Below, one piece after another: positions 18,594 through 26,117 of a stretch of 64,000 bases of DNA. Each line of letters opens with the position of its first letter. Within the stretch, counting starts at the first letter, position 1. The DNA comes from Paenibacillus_F chitinolyticus_A (GTDB taxonomy: Bacteria > Bacillota > Bacilli > Paenibacillales > NBRC-103111): positions 5,084,001 to 5,148,000 of the forward strand of contig NZ_CP173427.1 in NCBI RefSeq assembly GCF_045038035.1, in the 5' to 3' direction. Below the pieces are notes generated by a model, which was not told the DNA's origin, ran no database searches, and worked only from the letters and a program-made list of their open reading frames with translations. Made by a program: the position numbers and the translations under genes.

Positions 18594-19283
18594 TCACCGG
18601 CGGGCCAAATCGGCCCGGATGACCAGAGAGCCGTTTTCACGGGTCATCCGGCATGAACCCGGCCGGATAGGCCTGAACAGGCGGATAATCTGCTTCCCGC
18701 CGATCCGGCTGCCGCTAAGGCGGATGCTCGACCTGTACGCCGCCAGTTCAATCTCTCCCGGGCGTATCCCCGAAGGCTGCTGCACGATAACCGTCAGCCT
18801 GCCCCCGCCCTCGGTTATCGAGTAGGCAAAAGGCTGCTCCGCCGCCTTAACCTTGACGGTTTGCCGCTTCTTGCTTCCCGCAGCGAGGCCTTTAACCGGC
18901 TTTCGTCCGGAAAAAGGATTGGCCGCGGGAAGCTGGGCGGCGGCAGGCTGATCTCCGCCCGCCCGGCGTTTCTCCCCGCCGCGCGGCGGAGTGTCTCCCT
19001 GCGCGCTCTGGCCCGCCGGACCCCCGGCCGGTTCGTTTTCCCAATCGCTCCCCATCCACTCCGGAATCCGGTAGCCCGGCATTGCCTCCCGGAGAAGCTT
19101 ATCCAGCCATTGGTCCAGCCACGCCGTGTTTTCCGGGTCTTCTGAAATCCGTTTGGACAGCTCGGTAAATAAAGTCTCCCCGCCTCCGAAAATGGAGGAA
19201 AACGAAGGAATCTCTCCGGAACGAAATCCGAATTTCCGTTCCCACTCTTTTTCATAGTCGAACTCGCTCTTTCCTCCGCCCAT
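18594..19283 (-). CDS. Hsp20-like fold protein, probably spore- or coat-related
   Basis: The 229-residue protein has a charged N-terminal helical part (residues 1-75), a low-complexity middle rich in Gly, Pro, Ala and Lys, and a C-terminal domain. That domain resembles a small heat-shock alpha-crystallin fold (GGRLTVIVQQPSGIRPGEIE, SSIRLSG, NGSLVIRADLARR). Similar Hsp20-like proteins occur in Bacillales spore coats. The ribosome binding site is weak (GAGGGG). It converges on the SASP gene. The assignment is tentative. Confidence 0.6.
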   Translation of the reverse strand: MGGGKSEFDYEKEWERKFGFRSGEIPSFSSIFGGGETLFTELSKRISEDPENTAWLDQWLDKLLREAMPGYRIPEWMGSDWENEPAGGPAGQSAQGDTPPRGGEKRRAGGDQPAAAQLPAANPFSGRKPVKGLAAGSKKRQTVKVKAAEQPFAYSITEGGGRLTVIVQQPSGIRPGEIELAAYRSSIRLSGSRIGGKQIIRLFRPIRPGSCRMTRENGSLVIRADLARR

Positions 19284-19395
19284 CTTCTTCCCCTCTTTCC
19301 GCTTGTTTCAAGAAACGCAGCGCATCCCGCCGCCTTATACACACCAGACTATTCCGGAGCCGGACCTTTAGTGTTTGGTCAAGCCCGCCCGCAAA

Positions 19396-19428
19396 TAAAA
19401 AAACAGGTCCCGTAGCCGGAACCTGTTG
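19396..19428 (-). terminator. terminator of the Gly/Phe-rich protein gene
   Basis: AACAGGT pairs with ACCTGTT around a partly paired loop. The A tract at 19396-19403 gives a U tract for minus-strand RNA ending at 19443. Confidence 0.75.
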
Positions 19429-19442
19429 TACTGTCTCGCTCT

Positions 19443-19733
19443 TTACCAGAAAAATCCGGGGCCGCCGAAACCGCCGCCGTAACCGAATCCGCCTCCGAAA
19501 CCGCCGCCGTAACCGAATCCGTTGACAAACGGGGATGTGCCGATGGCAAGCAGGTCGAACAAGACGAGAGGAACGAACGCTTTTGTTTGAGCGGTTCCCT
19601 CTTGAGGCTCGAGAATCAGCTCGTTACCTTGAATACGTACCAGTTTGCCTCTGACCATGGAACCATCCTTGCGGACGGCCACGATGTTCTGCCCGACTAG
19701 TTTGGACGCGTCATTACGAAGTGTTGAACTCAT
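19443..19733 (-). CDS. Sm-like protein with Gly/Phe-rich tail
   Basis: A 96-residue protein with a small beta-barrel-like front (KLVGQNIVAVRKDGSMVRGK, GNELILEPQEG) resembling an Sm or KOW-type fold. Its tail is made of near-perfect GGGFGYGGGFGG repeats ending in FFW. The ATG at 19733 has GGGAGGT 7 bases upstream. Gly/Phe-rich tails of this sort are found on spore-surface and coat proteins of Bacillales, which fits the SASP and Hsp20-like neighbours; that link is an inference. Confidence 0.7.
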   Translation of the reverse strand: MSSTLRNDASKLVGQNIVAVRKDGSMVRGKLVRIQGNELILEPQEGTAQTKAFVPLVLFDLLAIGTSPFVNGFGYGGGFGGGFGYGGGFGGPGFFW

Positions 19734-19903
19734 ACCGTATACCTCCCTTTTCAGCAAATCATGCATGCTACCTTACATCATATGCGGCCAGATAGCGGCC
19801 CGATTGGATAGCTGTCCCTTCTCCCTGTTTTATTGGGTCAAGGTATTCTTTTCAAGTGAGTGCAATTGATCGCAAGCAGAAGGAAAGTGTCTTTTTTTCA
19901 TAG

Positions 19904-19951
19904 AAAAAAGCCCCCCTGCCGGAAGAATTCATCTTCATGCAGAAAGGCTTT
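19904..19951 (-). terminator. possible terminator of the DUF1128 gene
   Basis: An interrupted stem (AAAGCC with GGCTTT, plus an inner GAAGA/TCTTC arm) is preceded by an A tract on the plus strand. The pairing is imperfect. Confidence 0.45.
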
Positions 19952-19976
19952 TCGCAAAAGGGTAAGCAAGCAGGCT

Positions 19977-20201
19977 TCAGGCCTTGCGGAGCTTGCCCAG
20001 TTCCGTTGTGATCGCGTCAATTTCGCTAATGCTGAAATTGGGCTTGCTCATCACCAGATCGTACAAATCCTTAAGATCTTCATATTGTTCCTGGCTAAAG
20101 TTGGACGCTTTAATAGATCCGCCTGTCGCCATTCTCAGTTTGGTTTTGATTTCGTCGAACATATACTCTACGTTCCGTTCCGACCATACCGCCAAATCCA
20201 A
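19977..20201 (-). CDS. DUF1128 (UPF0435, YfkK-type) protein
   Basis: A 74-residue acidic helical protein. The blocks NVEYMFDEIKTKLRMATGG, QEQYEDLKDLYDLV and FSISEIDAITTELGKLRK match the DUF1128 family, which is confined to Bacillales and has no known function. No operon partner is evident; the next gene upstream, yjbQ-like, is divergent. Confidence 0.88.
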   Translation of the reverse strand: MDLAVWSERNVEYMFDEIKTKLRMATGGSIKASNFSQEQYEDLKDLYDLVMSKPNFSISEIDAITTELGKLRKA

Positions 20202-20403
20202 TGCGTTTCATCCTCTCGTTATCCGGTTATGCTTTCATTGTACCACGTTTTGACACCGGAAATCCCGTCCGTTACGATAGAATCTGATCCAAGTCTGGCT
20301 TGACCTGCCGCGCATACAAGAGGATACCCAGCCTGTCCGGCTTCCTAGGCCTCAGATCCTCATTGCACGCCGGTTACAAAAGCCGCAAGGAGGAAATTCG
20401 CTT

Positions 20404-20805
20404 ATGCTGCATACCTACGATCTTATTACCCGCAGACGGGACGAAATGGTTGAAATTACAGACATCGTGGCTAGGCTGGTTCAGGAAAGCAGTCTGGAAG
20501 ACGGCACCGCCATTGTATACTGCCCTCATACGACGGCAGGAATTACGATCAATGAAAATGCCGATCCCGATGTAAAAAGAGACGTACTCATGCGCCTGGA
20601 TGAAGTATTTCCCTGGGAGCATCCGCGCGACCGTCATGCGGAAGGCAATACGGCCGCTCATCTGAAAGCCATGACCGTCGGAGCCTCGCAAACCGTATTT
20701 ATCCGCGGAGGCCGCCTTCAGCTGGGCCGCTGGCAGGGAATCTACTTCTGCGAATTTGACGGGCCCCGCAGCCGTACGTTTACCGTTAAGCTGATTCGTG
20801 ATTGA
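20404..20805 (+). CDS. YjbQ-family protein (UPF0047)
   Basis: The 133-residue protein carries the family pattern YCPHTTAGITINENADPDV and TAAHLKAMTVG, with conserved histidines that could bind a metal. The last block is GGRLQLGRWQGIYFCEFDGP. Members have been reported to have a weak secondary thiamine-phosphate synthase activity; the real role is uncertain. AAGGAGG lies about 10 bases before the ATG. Its 3' end overlaps the convergent TetR gene by 20 bases. Confidence 0.92.
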   Translation: MLHTYDLITRRRDEMVEITDIVARLVQESSLEDGTAIVYCPHTTAGITINENADPDVKRDVLMRLDEVFPWEHPRDRHAEGNTAAHLKAMTVGASQTVFIRGGRLQLGRWQGIYFCEFDGPRSRTFTVKLIRD

Positions 20806-21427
20806 CCAGACTGACTTTGGAAGACTCGGAACGGGCCGCCGTAGAGACCATATTGCTGCACAGCAGCTGTACATGCTCTTCGGCGAGCTGTTCTACCAGC
20901 TCGTACGTCTGGCCGTAGTGAATGGAATACGAGATGAATCCGTGCATGGACATGAACAAATTCCAAGGGAGCCGGTATTCCTGATCTTCCTTGTCCGGCA
21001 TTCCCGAAATAACCTGGCGCACGACCGTGGCAAACAGATCGAAACATTTCGCCTGCTCGGTCCTCGAGTACTGGCGCAGCTCCTCGTCCCGGATCATAAA
21101 CATGATTTCGTAATGATGCGGGTTCTCCAACCCGAACCGGATAAACTCCATCATCAGTTTCTGCAGCAGGGGAACCCCGAGAACAGCGGATTCAACGATG
21201 ATTTGCCGCTGCCGCTGCAGGAGTATGCCGAAATCCTCCAGTATGAGTGCATTAAACAGCTCTGCTTTTTCTCTAAAATGATAGTATAACGCGCCATGGC
21301 TGTAACCCATTGCTTTAGCGATGCTTCGCATCGTTAAAGCGCGATAACCGCGAGTTACGAATAACTCCCTGGCCTCTTCAAGAATCCGCTCTCTGCTAAG
21401 TTCCTGAGCGACTGCCTTCCTCGCCAT
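20786..21427 (-). CDS. TetR-family transcriptional regulator
   Basis: The 213-residue repressor has an N-terminal helix-turn-helix (residues about 12-58: RILEEARELFVTRGYRALTM, then MGYSHGALYYHFREKAELF) and a C-terminal ligand and dimer domain of the TetR_C type. GGAGGG is 7 bases upstream of the ATG. It lies 34 bases downstream of the YigZ-family gene on the same strand, so the two are probably co-transcribed. Its ligand and targets are unknown. Confidence 0.92.
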   Translation of the reverse strand: MARKAVAQELSRERILEEARELFVTRGYRALTMRSIAKAMGYSHGALYYHFREKAELFNALILEDFGILLQRQRQIIVESAVLGVPLLQKLMMEFIRFGLENPHHYEIMFMIRDEELRQYSRTEQAKCFDLFATVVRQVISGMPDKEDQEYRLPWNLFMSMHGFISYSIHYGQTYELVEQLAEEHVQLLCSNMVSTAARSESSKVSLVNHESA

Positions 21428-21461
21428 AAGAATCCCTCCGCTTCGGTGGTGTATGAAATTG

Positions 21462-22100
21462 TTAGGGTAGCTCGCTATGTTCGATATATGTATGTTCGCC
21501 GCGTATGATGTTTCCTTGACCTTGGGTCAAATCGGTAAACCAGTCGGCAAAAGAATCCGCCTCGGCAGATAAGGGGTAGCACCGGAGGATAACCTTGTCG
21601 GTAAATTCCGTATCGCCCATCCGCATGTTGCGGTTCCGCAGCTCGTTCTCCACTTTACCCAGCCAAGTATAATCGATTTCAGCGAGCAGTTCCTGATGAC
21701 TTACTTTGTAAACGGGCACCGCGGCCTGTATTCCCGCGACGGCGCCATCCGTGTAGGCTCTGATCAGCCCGCCGGCTCCCAGCATAATACCGCCGAAATA
21801 CCGGGTAACGACTACGGCCACGTTCTTGAGATCCATATTCCGGATCACTTCGAGAATCGGCTTGCCGGCTGTGCCGCTCGGTTCCCCGTCATCCGACTGT
21901 TTCTGAATCTCGTTGCGTTCTCCGATCATGTAAGCGGAGCAGTTGTGGGTCGCCATCGAGTGTTCTTTCTTCACGCCGGCAATAAAAGCAAGCGCTTCCT
22001 CCTCGGACGAAACCTGCATCGCCTGCCCGATAAACCGGGAACGCTTGATGATAATTTCATCGGCTCCATGCTTTTGTACCGTTCTGTAGGATGCTATCAT
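21462..22100 (-). CDS. YigZ/IMPACT-family protein (YvyE-like)
   Basis: The 212-residue protein has the UPF0029 N-terminal domain with KRSRFIGQAM, SDDGEPSGTAGKPIL and VVVTRYFGGIMLGAGGLIRAY, then the EF-G-like C-terminal domain. The eukaryotic homologue IMPACT blocks GCN1; the bacterial role is not settled, though a ribosome-related or peptidase role has been suggested. It is followed by the TetR gene. Confidence 0.93.
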   Translation of the reverse strand: MIASYRTVQKHGADEIIIKRSRFIGQAMQVSSEEEALAFIAGVKKEHSMATHNCSAYMIGERNEIQKQSDDGEPSGTAGKPILEVIRNMDLKNVAVVVTRYFGGIMLGAGGLIRAYTDGAVAGIQAAVPVYKVSHQELLAEIDYTWLGKVENELRNRNMRMGDTEFTDKVILRCYPLSAEADSFADWFTDLTQGQGNIIRGEHTYIEHSELP

Positions 22101-22209
22101 GTCGCTTCTTCATTCCATTTCTTAACTAGTGCGCCTTCTGTTTCATATCATTTTACACAAATCAGAATATTAGTACAATAGTTAATTTAGTTCTAACATT
22201 ATTTCCAAT

Positions 22210-22247
22210 AAAAAACAGACCTATTCCCGCAGGAAAAGGCCTGTTTT
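22210..22247 (-). terminator. terminator of pgi
   Basis: AAAACAG pairs with CTGTTTT, with extra CC/GG pairing inside. The A tract on the left yields a U tract for pgi RNA. Confidence 0.75.
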
Positions 22248-22296
22248 GGTTCAAAACCCGCTCACAGAGCCCGATACGGGTTCTGTCTAGACGAAA

Positions 22297-23652
22297 CTAG
22301 TCGTTCAGACGGGCTTCCAATTTTGCTTTGTCTTCTTCGTAACCGGGTTTGCCGAGAAGCGCAAACATGTTTTTCTTGTAGGCTTCCACACCCGGCTGGT
22401 CGAACGGATTCACTCCGAGGAGGTAGCCGCTGATGCCGCATGCTTTTTCGAAGAAGTAGACCATATAACCGAACGTGTGAGCCGAAGTGTCAGGCAGGGT
22501 CACGATCAGGTTAGGTACCCCTCCGTCCGTGTGAGCCAGCATAGTGCCCTGGAACGCTTTTTTGTTCACGAAATCCATCGTCTTGCCGCTCAGGAAGTTA
22601 AGCCCGTCCAGGTTCTCTTCATCGGTTCCGATGACGATCTCCTCTGCGGACTGGTCTACGTACAGAACCGTTTCAAACAGGTTGCGGCTGCCTTCCTGAA
22701 TGAATTGGCCCATGGAGTGAAGGTCTGTCGTAAAATCGACGGCAGCCGGGAAAATCCCTTTGTTGTCTTTGCCTTCGCTCTCGCCGTAAAGCTGCTTCCA
22801 CCACTCCGATACATAATGCAGAGAAGGCTCGTAGTTCACGAGAATCTCCGTGGTTTTGCCTTTGCGGTAAAGAGCGTTGCGGACAGCCGCATACTGGTAG
22901 CTCGCGTTCTCGCTCAGCTCGGGGCTGGAGAAAGCTTCGCGCGCGTCGGCTGCGCCCCGCATCATTTCTTCGATGTCGATGCCGGCAACGGCAATCGGCA
23001 GGAGGCCTACGGCCGTCAGCACGGAGTAGCGTCCGCCCACGTCGTCCGGGATCACGAAGGACTCGTAGCCTTCGCCGTTGGCAAGCTGCTTAAGAGCGCC
23101 CTTCTCGCGGTCGGTTGTAGCGTAGATGCGCTTGCGCGCGGCTTCTTTGCCGTATTTTTTCTCCAGCAGCTCACGGAAAATACGGAAAGCAATCGCCGGC
23201 TCCGTCGTCGTTCCGGATTTGGAAATGACGTTTACGGAGAAGTCTTTGCCTTCCAGCAGCTGCAGAAGGTGCGTTACGTATGTAGAACTGATATTCTGGC
23301 CGACGAAGTACACCGCCGGAGTTTTACGCTTGTCTTTATCAAGCAGGTTATAGAAAGAATGGGACAGCATTTCAATCGCCGCGCGGGCTCCCAGGTAGGA
23401 GCCGCCGATGCCGATCACGACAAGCGCCTCGGAATCGGATTGAATTTGTTTCGCCGCCTTCTGGATTCTGCCGAACTCTTCTTTGTCGTAAGCGACCGGA
23501 AGATCGATCCACCCTAAATAATCACTACCGGCTCCGGTTCCGTTATGCAGTTGGTCGTGTGCGGTACGGATCGGCCCGGCCAGGTAATCAATTTCGTGCT
23601 GGGCAACGAAGTCAAGCGCCTTGCTGTAATCAAATTGCAGCTTCTGGGTCAA
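22297..23652 (-). CDS. pgi: glucose-6-phosphate isomerase
   Basis: Pgi interconverts glucose-6-phosphate and fructose-6-phosphate in glycolysis and supplies sugar phosphates for the polysaccharide genes further on. The 451-residue protein is the short bacterial type. Signatures include VIGIGGSYLGARAAIEML, NVISKSGTTTEPAIAFR, GGRYSVLTAVGLLPI and a final-third GVNPFDQPGVEAYK. The start is a TTG preceded by GAGGAGGAG at about 8 bases, which is a clear site. It is a single-gene unit. Confidence 0.97.
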   Translation of the reverse strand: MTQKLQFDYSKALDFVAQHEIDYLAGPIRTAHDQLHNGTGAGSDYLGWIDLPVAYDKEEFGRIQKAAKQIQSDSEALVVIGIGGSYLGARAAIEMLSHSFYNLLDKDKRKTPAVYFVGQNISSTYVTHLLQLLEGKDFSVNVISKSGTTTEPAIAFRIFRELLEKKYGKEAARKRIYATTDREKGALKQLANGEGYESFVIPDDVGGRYSVLTAVGLLPIAVAGIDIEEMMRGAADAREAFSSPELSENASYQYAAVRNALYRKGKTTEILVNYEPSLHYVSEWWKQLYGESEGKDNKGIFPAAVDFTTDLHSMGQFIQEGSRNLFETVLYVDQSAEEIVIGTDEENLDGLNFLSGKTMDFVNKKAFQGTMLAHTDGGVPNLIVTLPDTSAHTFGYMVYFFEKACGISGYLLGVNPFDQPGVEAYKKNMFALLGKPGYEEDKAKLEARLND

Positions 23653-24013
23653 CTTTCTCTCCTCCTCGGTTCTTTTACTTGGTTCTTTCCTCTAGCATAC
23701 CGCTTCTGTGCCGCTGTCCGCAAGTCGCGCGCCCAAGGCATGCTGCCTCTCCGCAAAACGTGCTACAATAGGAAAAACGCCTAGTGCCGTACCTTCACCC
23801 GATCGCTTGCGGGGATGGCTTCATAGAACGGATACGTGCGGGCGGGGCCTGCGGGACAGCCCTCCGGTAGTATTGCCAGGGCGGCGGATTTATTCTCCGA
23901 AAACACCCGGCCCATCGGCTTCGCATGCATTGATTCCTTACTATAAAAGCTTTCCGGACAAACTGCAAGTGAAATTATCGTGTCTGGCGTGACTCTAAAC
24001 GAGGTGATTAGTG
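23653..24013. other. intergenic stretch with possible promoter
   Basis: The only thing I see is TGCTACAAT at 23761-23769, an extended -10 motif that could drive the plus-strand dehydrogenase gene. Open frames here lack ribosome binding sites. Confidence 0.35.
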
Positions 24014-24913
24014 ATGAAACAAATCGGATTTATCGGATTAGGCACCATGGGCGCTCCGATGGCCCTGAATCTGCTCCGAAAAGGGTATGCGGTCACCGTA
24101 TACAACCGCAGTGCCGATAAAACGGCGGAGCTTGTCCGGGCGGGCGCTTCGCTGGCCGCGACCCCTGCGGAAGCCGTCTCCGGGGCCGAGGTTCTGTTCA
24201 CGATGCTGAGCAACGATTCCGCCATCGAGAGCGTTTTCTACGGCGAGAACGGGGTTCTGGAGAAGGCAGGCGAAGGCCTTACCGTGATTGATTCGAGCAC
24301 CGTCTCCCCGGCCCTCAGCCAGCGTCTTCACGCCGATCTGGGCAACCGCGGCGCGTACTTCCTGGACGCGCCCGTCACGGGAAGCAAGCCCGCTGCCGAA
24401 GCGGCGACGCTCGTGTTCATGGTCGGCGGAGACCGCCCCGTGTTCGACGCCCAGCACGCGCTGCTGAGCGATCTCGGCAGCAAGGTGCTTTACATGGGGC
24501 CGTCCGGTTCCGGCTCCTATACGAAGCTGGCCCACAACACGATTGTGGGCATCAATGCGATCGGCCTGATGGAAGGCCTCTCGATCGCGACGAAAGCGGG
24601 CCTGGCCCCCGAGCAGTTCCTGCAGATCGTGCAGGCGGGTTCCGGGAACAGCAAGCAGGCCGAGCTCAAAGGCCCGAAGATCCTCGAGCGCGATTTCAGC
24701 AACCAGTTCTCACTGAAGCTGATGCTGAAGGATCTGCTGCTGGCGTCGGACCTGACAGGCAAATTCCAATTGCCCGCTCCCATGCTGCATGCAGCCACCA
24801 CCGTCTTCCAGATGGGCCTGAGCAAAGGTCTAGGCGAGGAAGACCTGGCCGCCGCCATCCAGTGCTACGAGGAATGGATGAATGAGCGGGTAGAGAAAAA
24901 GGGCGGGCAGTAA
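24014..24913 (+). CDS. beta-hydroxyacid dehydrogenase family oxidoreductase
   Basis: The 299-residue enzyme belongs to the 3-hydroxyisobutyrate / tartronate-semialdehyde reductase / 6-phosphogluconate-dehydrogenase-like family. The NAD(P) loop is IGFIGLGTMGAPMALNLL at the very N-terminus; substrate blocks are DAPVTGSKPAAEAATL and the catalytic Lys region YTKLAHNTIVGINAIG. The ATG at 24014 is chosen because GAGGTGAT lies 5 bases upstream. Which hydroxyacid it uses is not evident; GarR- and GlxR-like members are the closest in style. Confidence 0.93.
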   Translation: MKQIGFIGLGTMGAPMALNLLRKGYAVTVYNRSADKTAELVRAGASLAATPAEAVSGAEVLFTMLSNDSAIESVFYGENGVLEKAGEGLTVIDSSTVSPALSQRLHADLGNRGAYFLDAPVTGSKPAAEAATLVFMVGGDRPVFDAQHALLSDLGSKVLYMGPSGSGSYTKLAHNTIVGINAIGLMEGLSIATKAGLAPEQFLQIVQAGSGNSKQAELKGPKILERDFSNQFSLKLMLKDLLLASDLTGKFQLPAPMLHAATTVFQMGLSKGLGEEDLAAAIQCYEEWMNERVEKKGGQ

Positions 24914-25251
24914 AGCGCGCCCTTGAAACTGGCGGGTACCAGTGTAACCGCTGACTGGGCTTGCATCTCCGCTTGCCTCGTGATTTATCCGCCGTATAGG
25001 GACTCGCAACCGTTGAATACGCGGCGTTCGTCCTATTAATAGCATCGGCATCGCATGCGATTCTATCGGCGTTTATCGCATACTGCCGCCTACCGTGTAA
25101 AACATGCTGGCATAGGCGGAGTAAGCTCGCCGCTCCGCTTGCGTTCGCTCGCGAGATCCGCAGGAGGCACACGCCCCTGCAACCCGGGCTTCGGTGGACC
25201 ACGCCGTCATGCAAAGCCAAACACCGCCTGCGGAGAGCTCCGCATGGCAAA

Positions 25252-25290
25252 GAAAGGCCCTTCCGAACGCAGCGTTCGGAAGGGCCTTTC
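25252..25290. terminator. perfect 19-bp palindrome, terminator-like
   Basis: Two arms (25252-25270 and 25272-25290) are exact reverse complements around one central base, with CTTTC at the right edge and GAAAG at the left. It could serve as a bidirectional terminator, though no long T run follows and the nearest upstream stop is about 340 bases away. Confidence 0.55.
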
Positions 25291-25311
25291 TATTGCCTGC
25301 TGTGGTGTATT

Positions 25312-25713
25312 ACGCTGCGTATGGGCTGCGTGTACCACCTGCGGCGTGTACCTCGGTCACGTGCTGCCCGCAGTTTCGTGCAACCTGCTGCCTCGTGTAC
25401 CGCTTTTGCGTGTATCTCGGTCGCGTGTATCTCGGTCCGTACTATCCGCTCTTGGACCTGCTGTTGCGTGTATCTCGGTCGTGTACTGCCCGCAGTTACG
25501 TGTACCTGCTGCTGCGTATACCCGCAGGCGTACTGCCCACAGTTTCGTGTACCTGCCGCCGCGTGTAACTCGGTCACGTAATGCCGCAGTTTCGTGTACC
25601 TGCTGTCGCGTATATCTTCTGTCGCACATGCCTGCTGTTGCGGTACTGCCCGCCCGCACCGCATGTACCTGCTGCTGCGTATACCCGCAGGCGTACTGGC
25701 CCGCAGCCGCAGC
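25312..25713. repeat. degenerate tandem-repeat tract, unit about 47 bases
   Basis: The tract is built from recurring modules on the plus strand: GTGTAtCTCGGTCacGT, then aCTGCCCGCAGTTtCGTGTA, then CCTGCTGcTGC. I count about five more or less complete units plus partial ones. A stretch of 35 bases is repeated exactly at 25501-25535 and 25664-25698. Several frames are open across it on both strands, but without ribosome binding sites. It lies between a plus-strand dehydrogenase gene and the convergent ppnP gene. Confidence 0.8.
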
Positions 25714-25720
25714 CGAAAAC

Positions 25721-26038
25721 CTATTCCTCGATGTAGGAGCAGCAGTAGTCCGTGACGGTCCGGACTTTCAGCTTGAATTTGGCGTTAGCCGGGACGGTAA
25801 ACTGCCCTTCACCCTGGATCTCCGTCCAATCGGATTCCCCCGGAAGGAGAACGCTCAGGTCGCCGGCCAGGATTTCCATGATCTCTTTGGAGTCCGTACC
25901 GAATTCATACTCTCCCGGAAGCATGATGCCCAGCGTCTTCTTCGTGCCATCCGCGAACAGAACGGCACGGCTGGTCACTTTCCCCTCAAAATAAACGTTC
26001 GCTTTCTTGACTACGGTAACTCCTTCGAAATTCGACAA
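25721..26038 (-). CDS. ppnP: pyrimidine/purine nucleoside phosphorylase (DUF1255)
   Basis: PpnP is a small cupin-like enzyme that splits nucleosides with phosphate to give the base and ribose-1-phosphate. The 105-residue protein shows KANVYFEGKVTSRAVLFADG, LGIMLPGEYEFGTDSKEIME and FTVPANAKFKLKV. The start is a TTG with GGGGGAG just upstream. It follows transketolase on the same strand with about 80 bases between and may be read through from it. Confidence 0.93.
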   Translation of the reverse strand: MSNFEGVTVVKKANVYFEGKVTSRAVLFADGTKKTLGIMLPGEYEFGTDSKEIMEILAGDLSVLLPGESDWTEIQGEGQFTVPANAKFKLKVRTVTDYCCSYIEE

Positions 26039-26074
26039 CCTGTTCTCCCCCTCGTGATTGGCGCCTGCACATAA

Positions 26075-26102
26075 GGACGACCCTGTGGAAGCGGTCGTCC
26101 GG
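26075..26102 (-). terminator. possible tkt terminator or attenuator
   Basis: An 8-bp GC-rich stem (GGACGACC with GGTCGTCC) lies 15 bases past the transketolase stop. It has no good U tract, so it may only weaken read-through into ppnP. Confidence 0.4.
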
Positions 26103-26117
26103 ATGGCATTCCTTTAT

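Noticed and set aside
25290..25664. Repeat-rich 100-124-residue ORFs on either strand
   Set aside because: Several frames are open at once simply because the repeat lacks stop codons; there is no ribosome binding site and no family resemblance.
25312..25713. CRISPR array
   Set aside because: The units abut, differ from each other and have no unique spacers of constant length; no cas genes are present.
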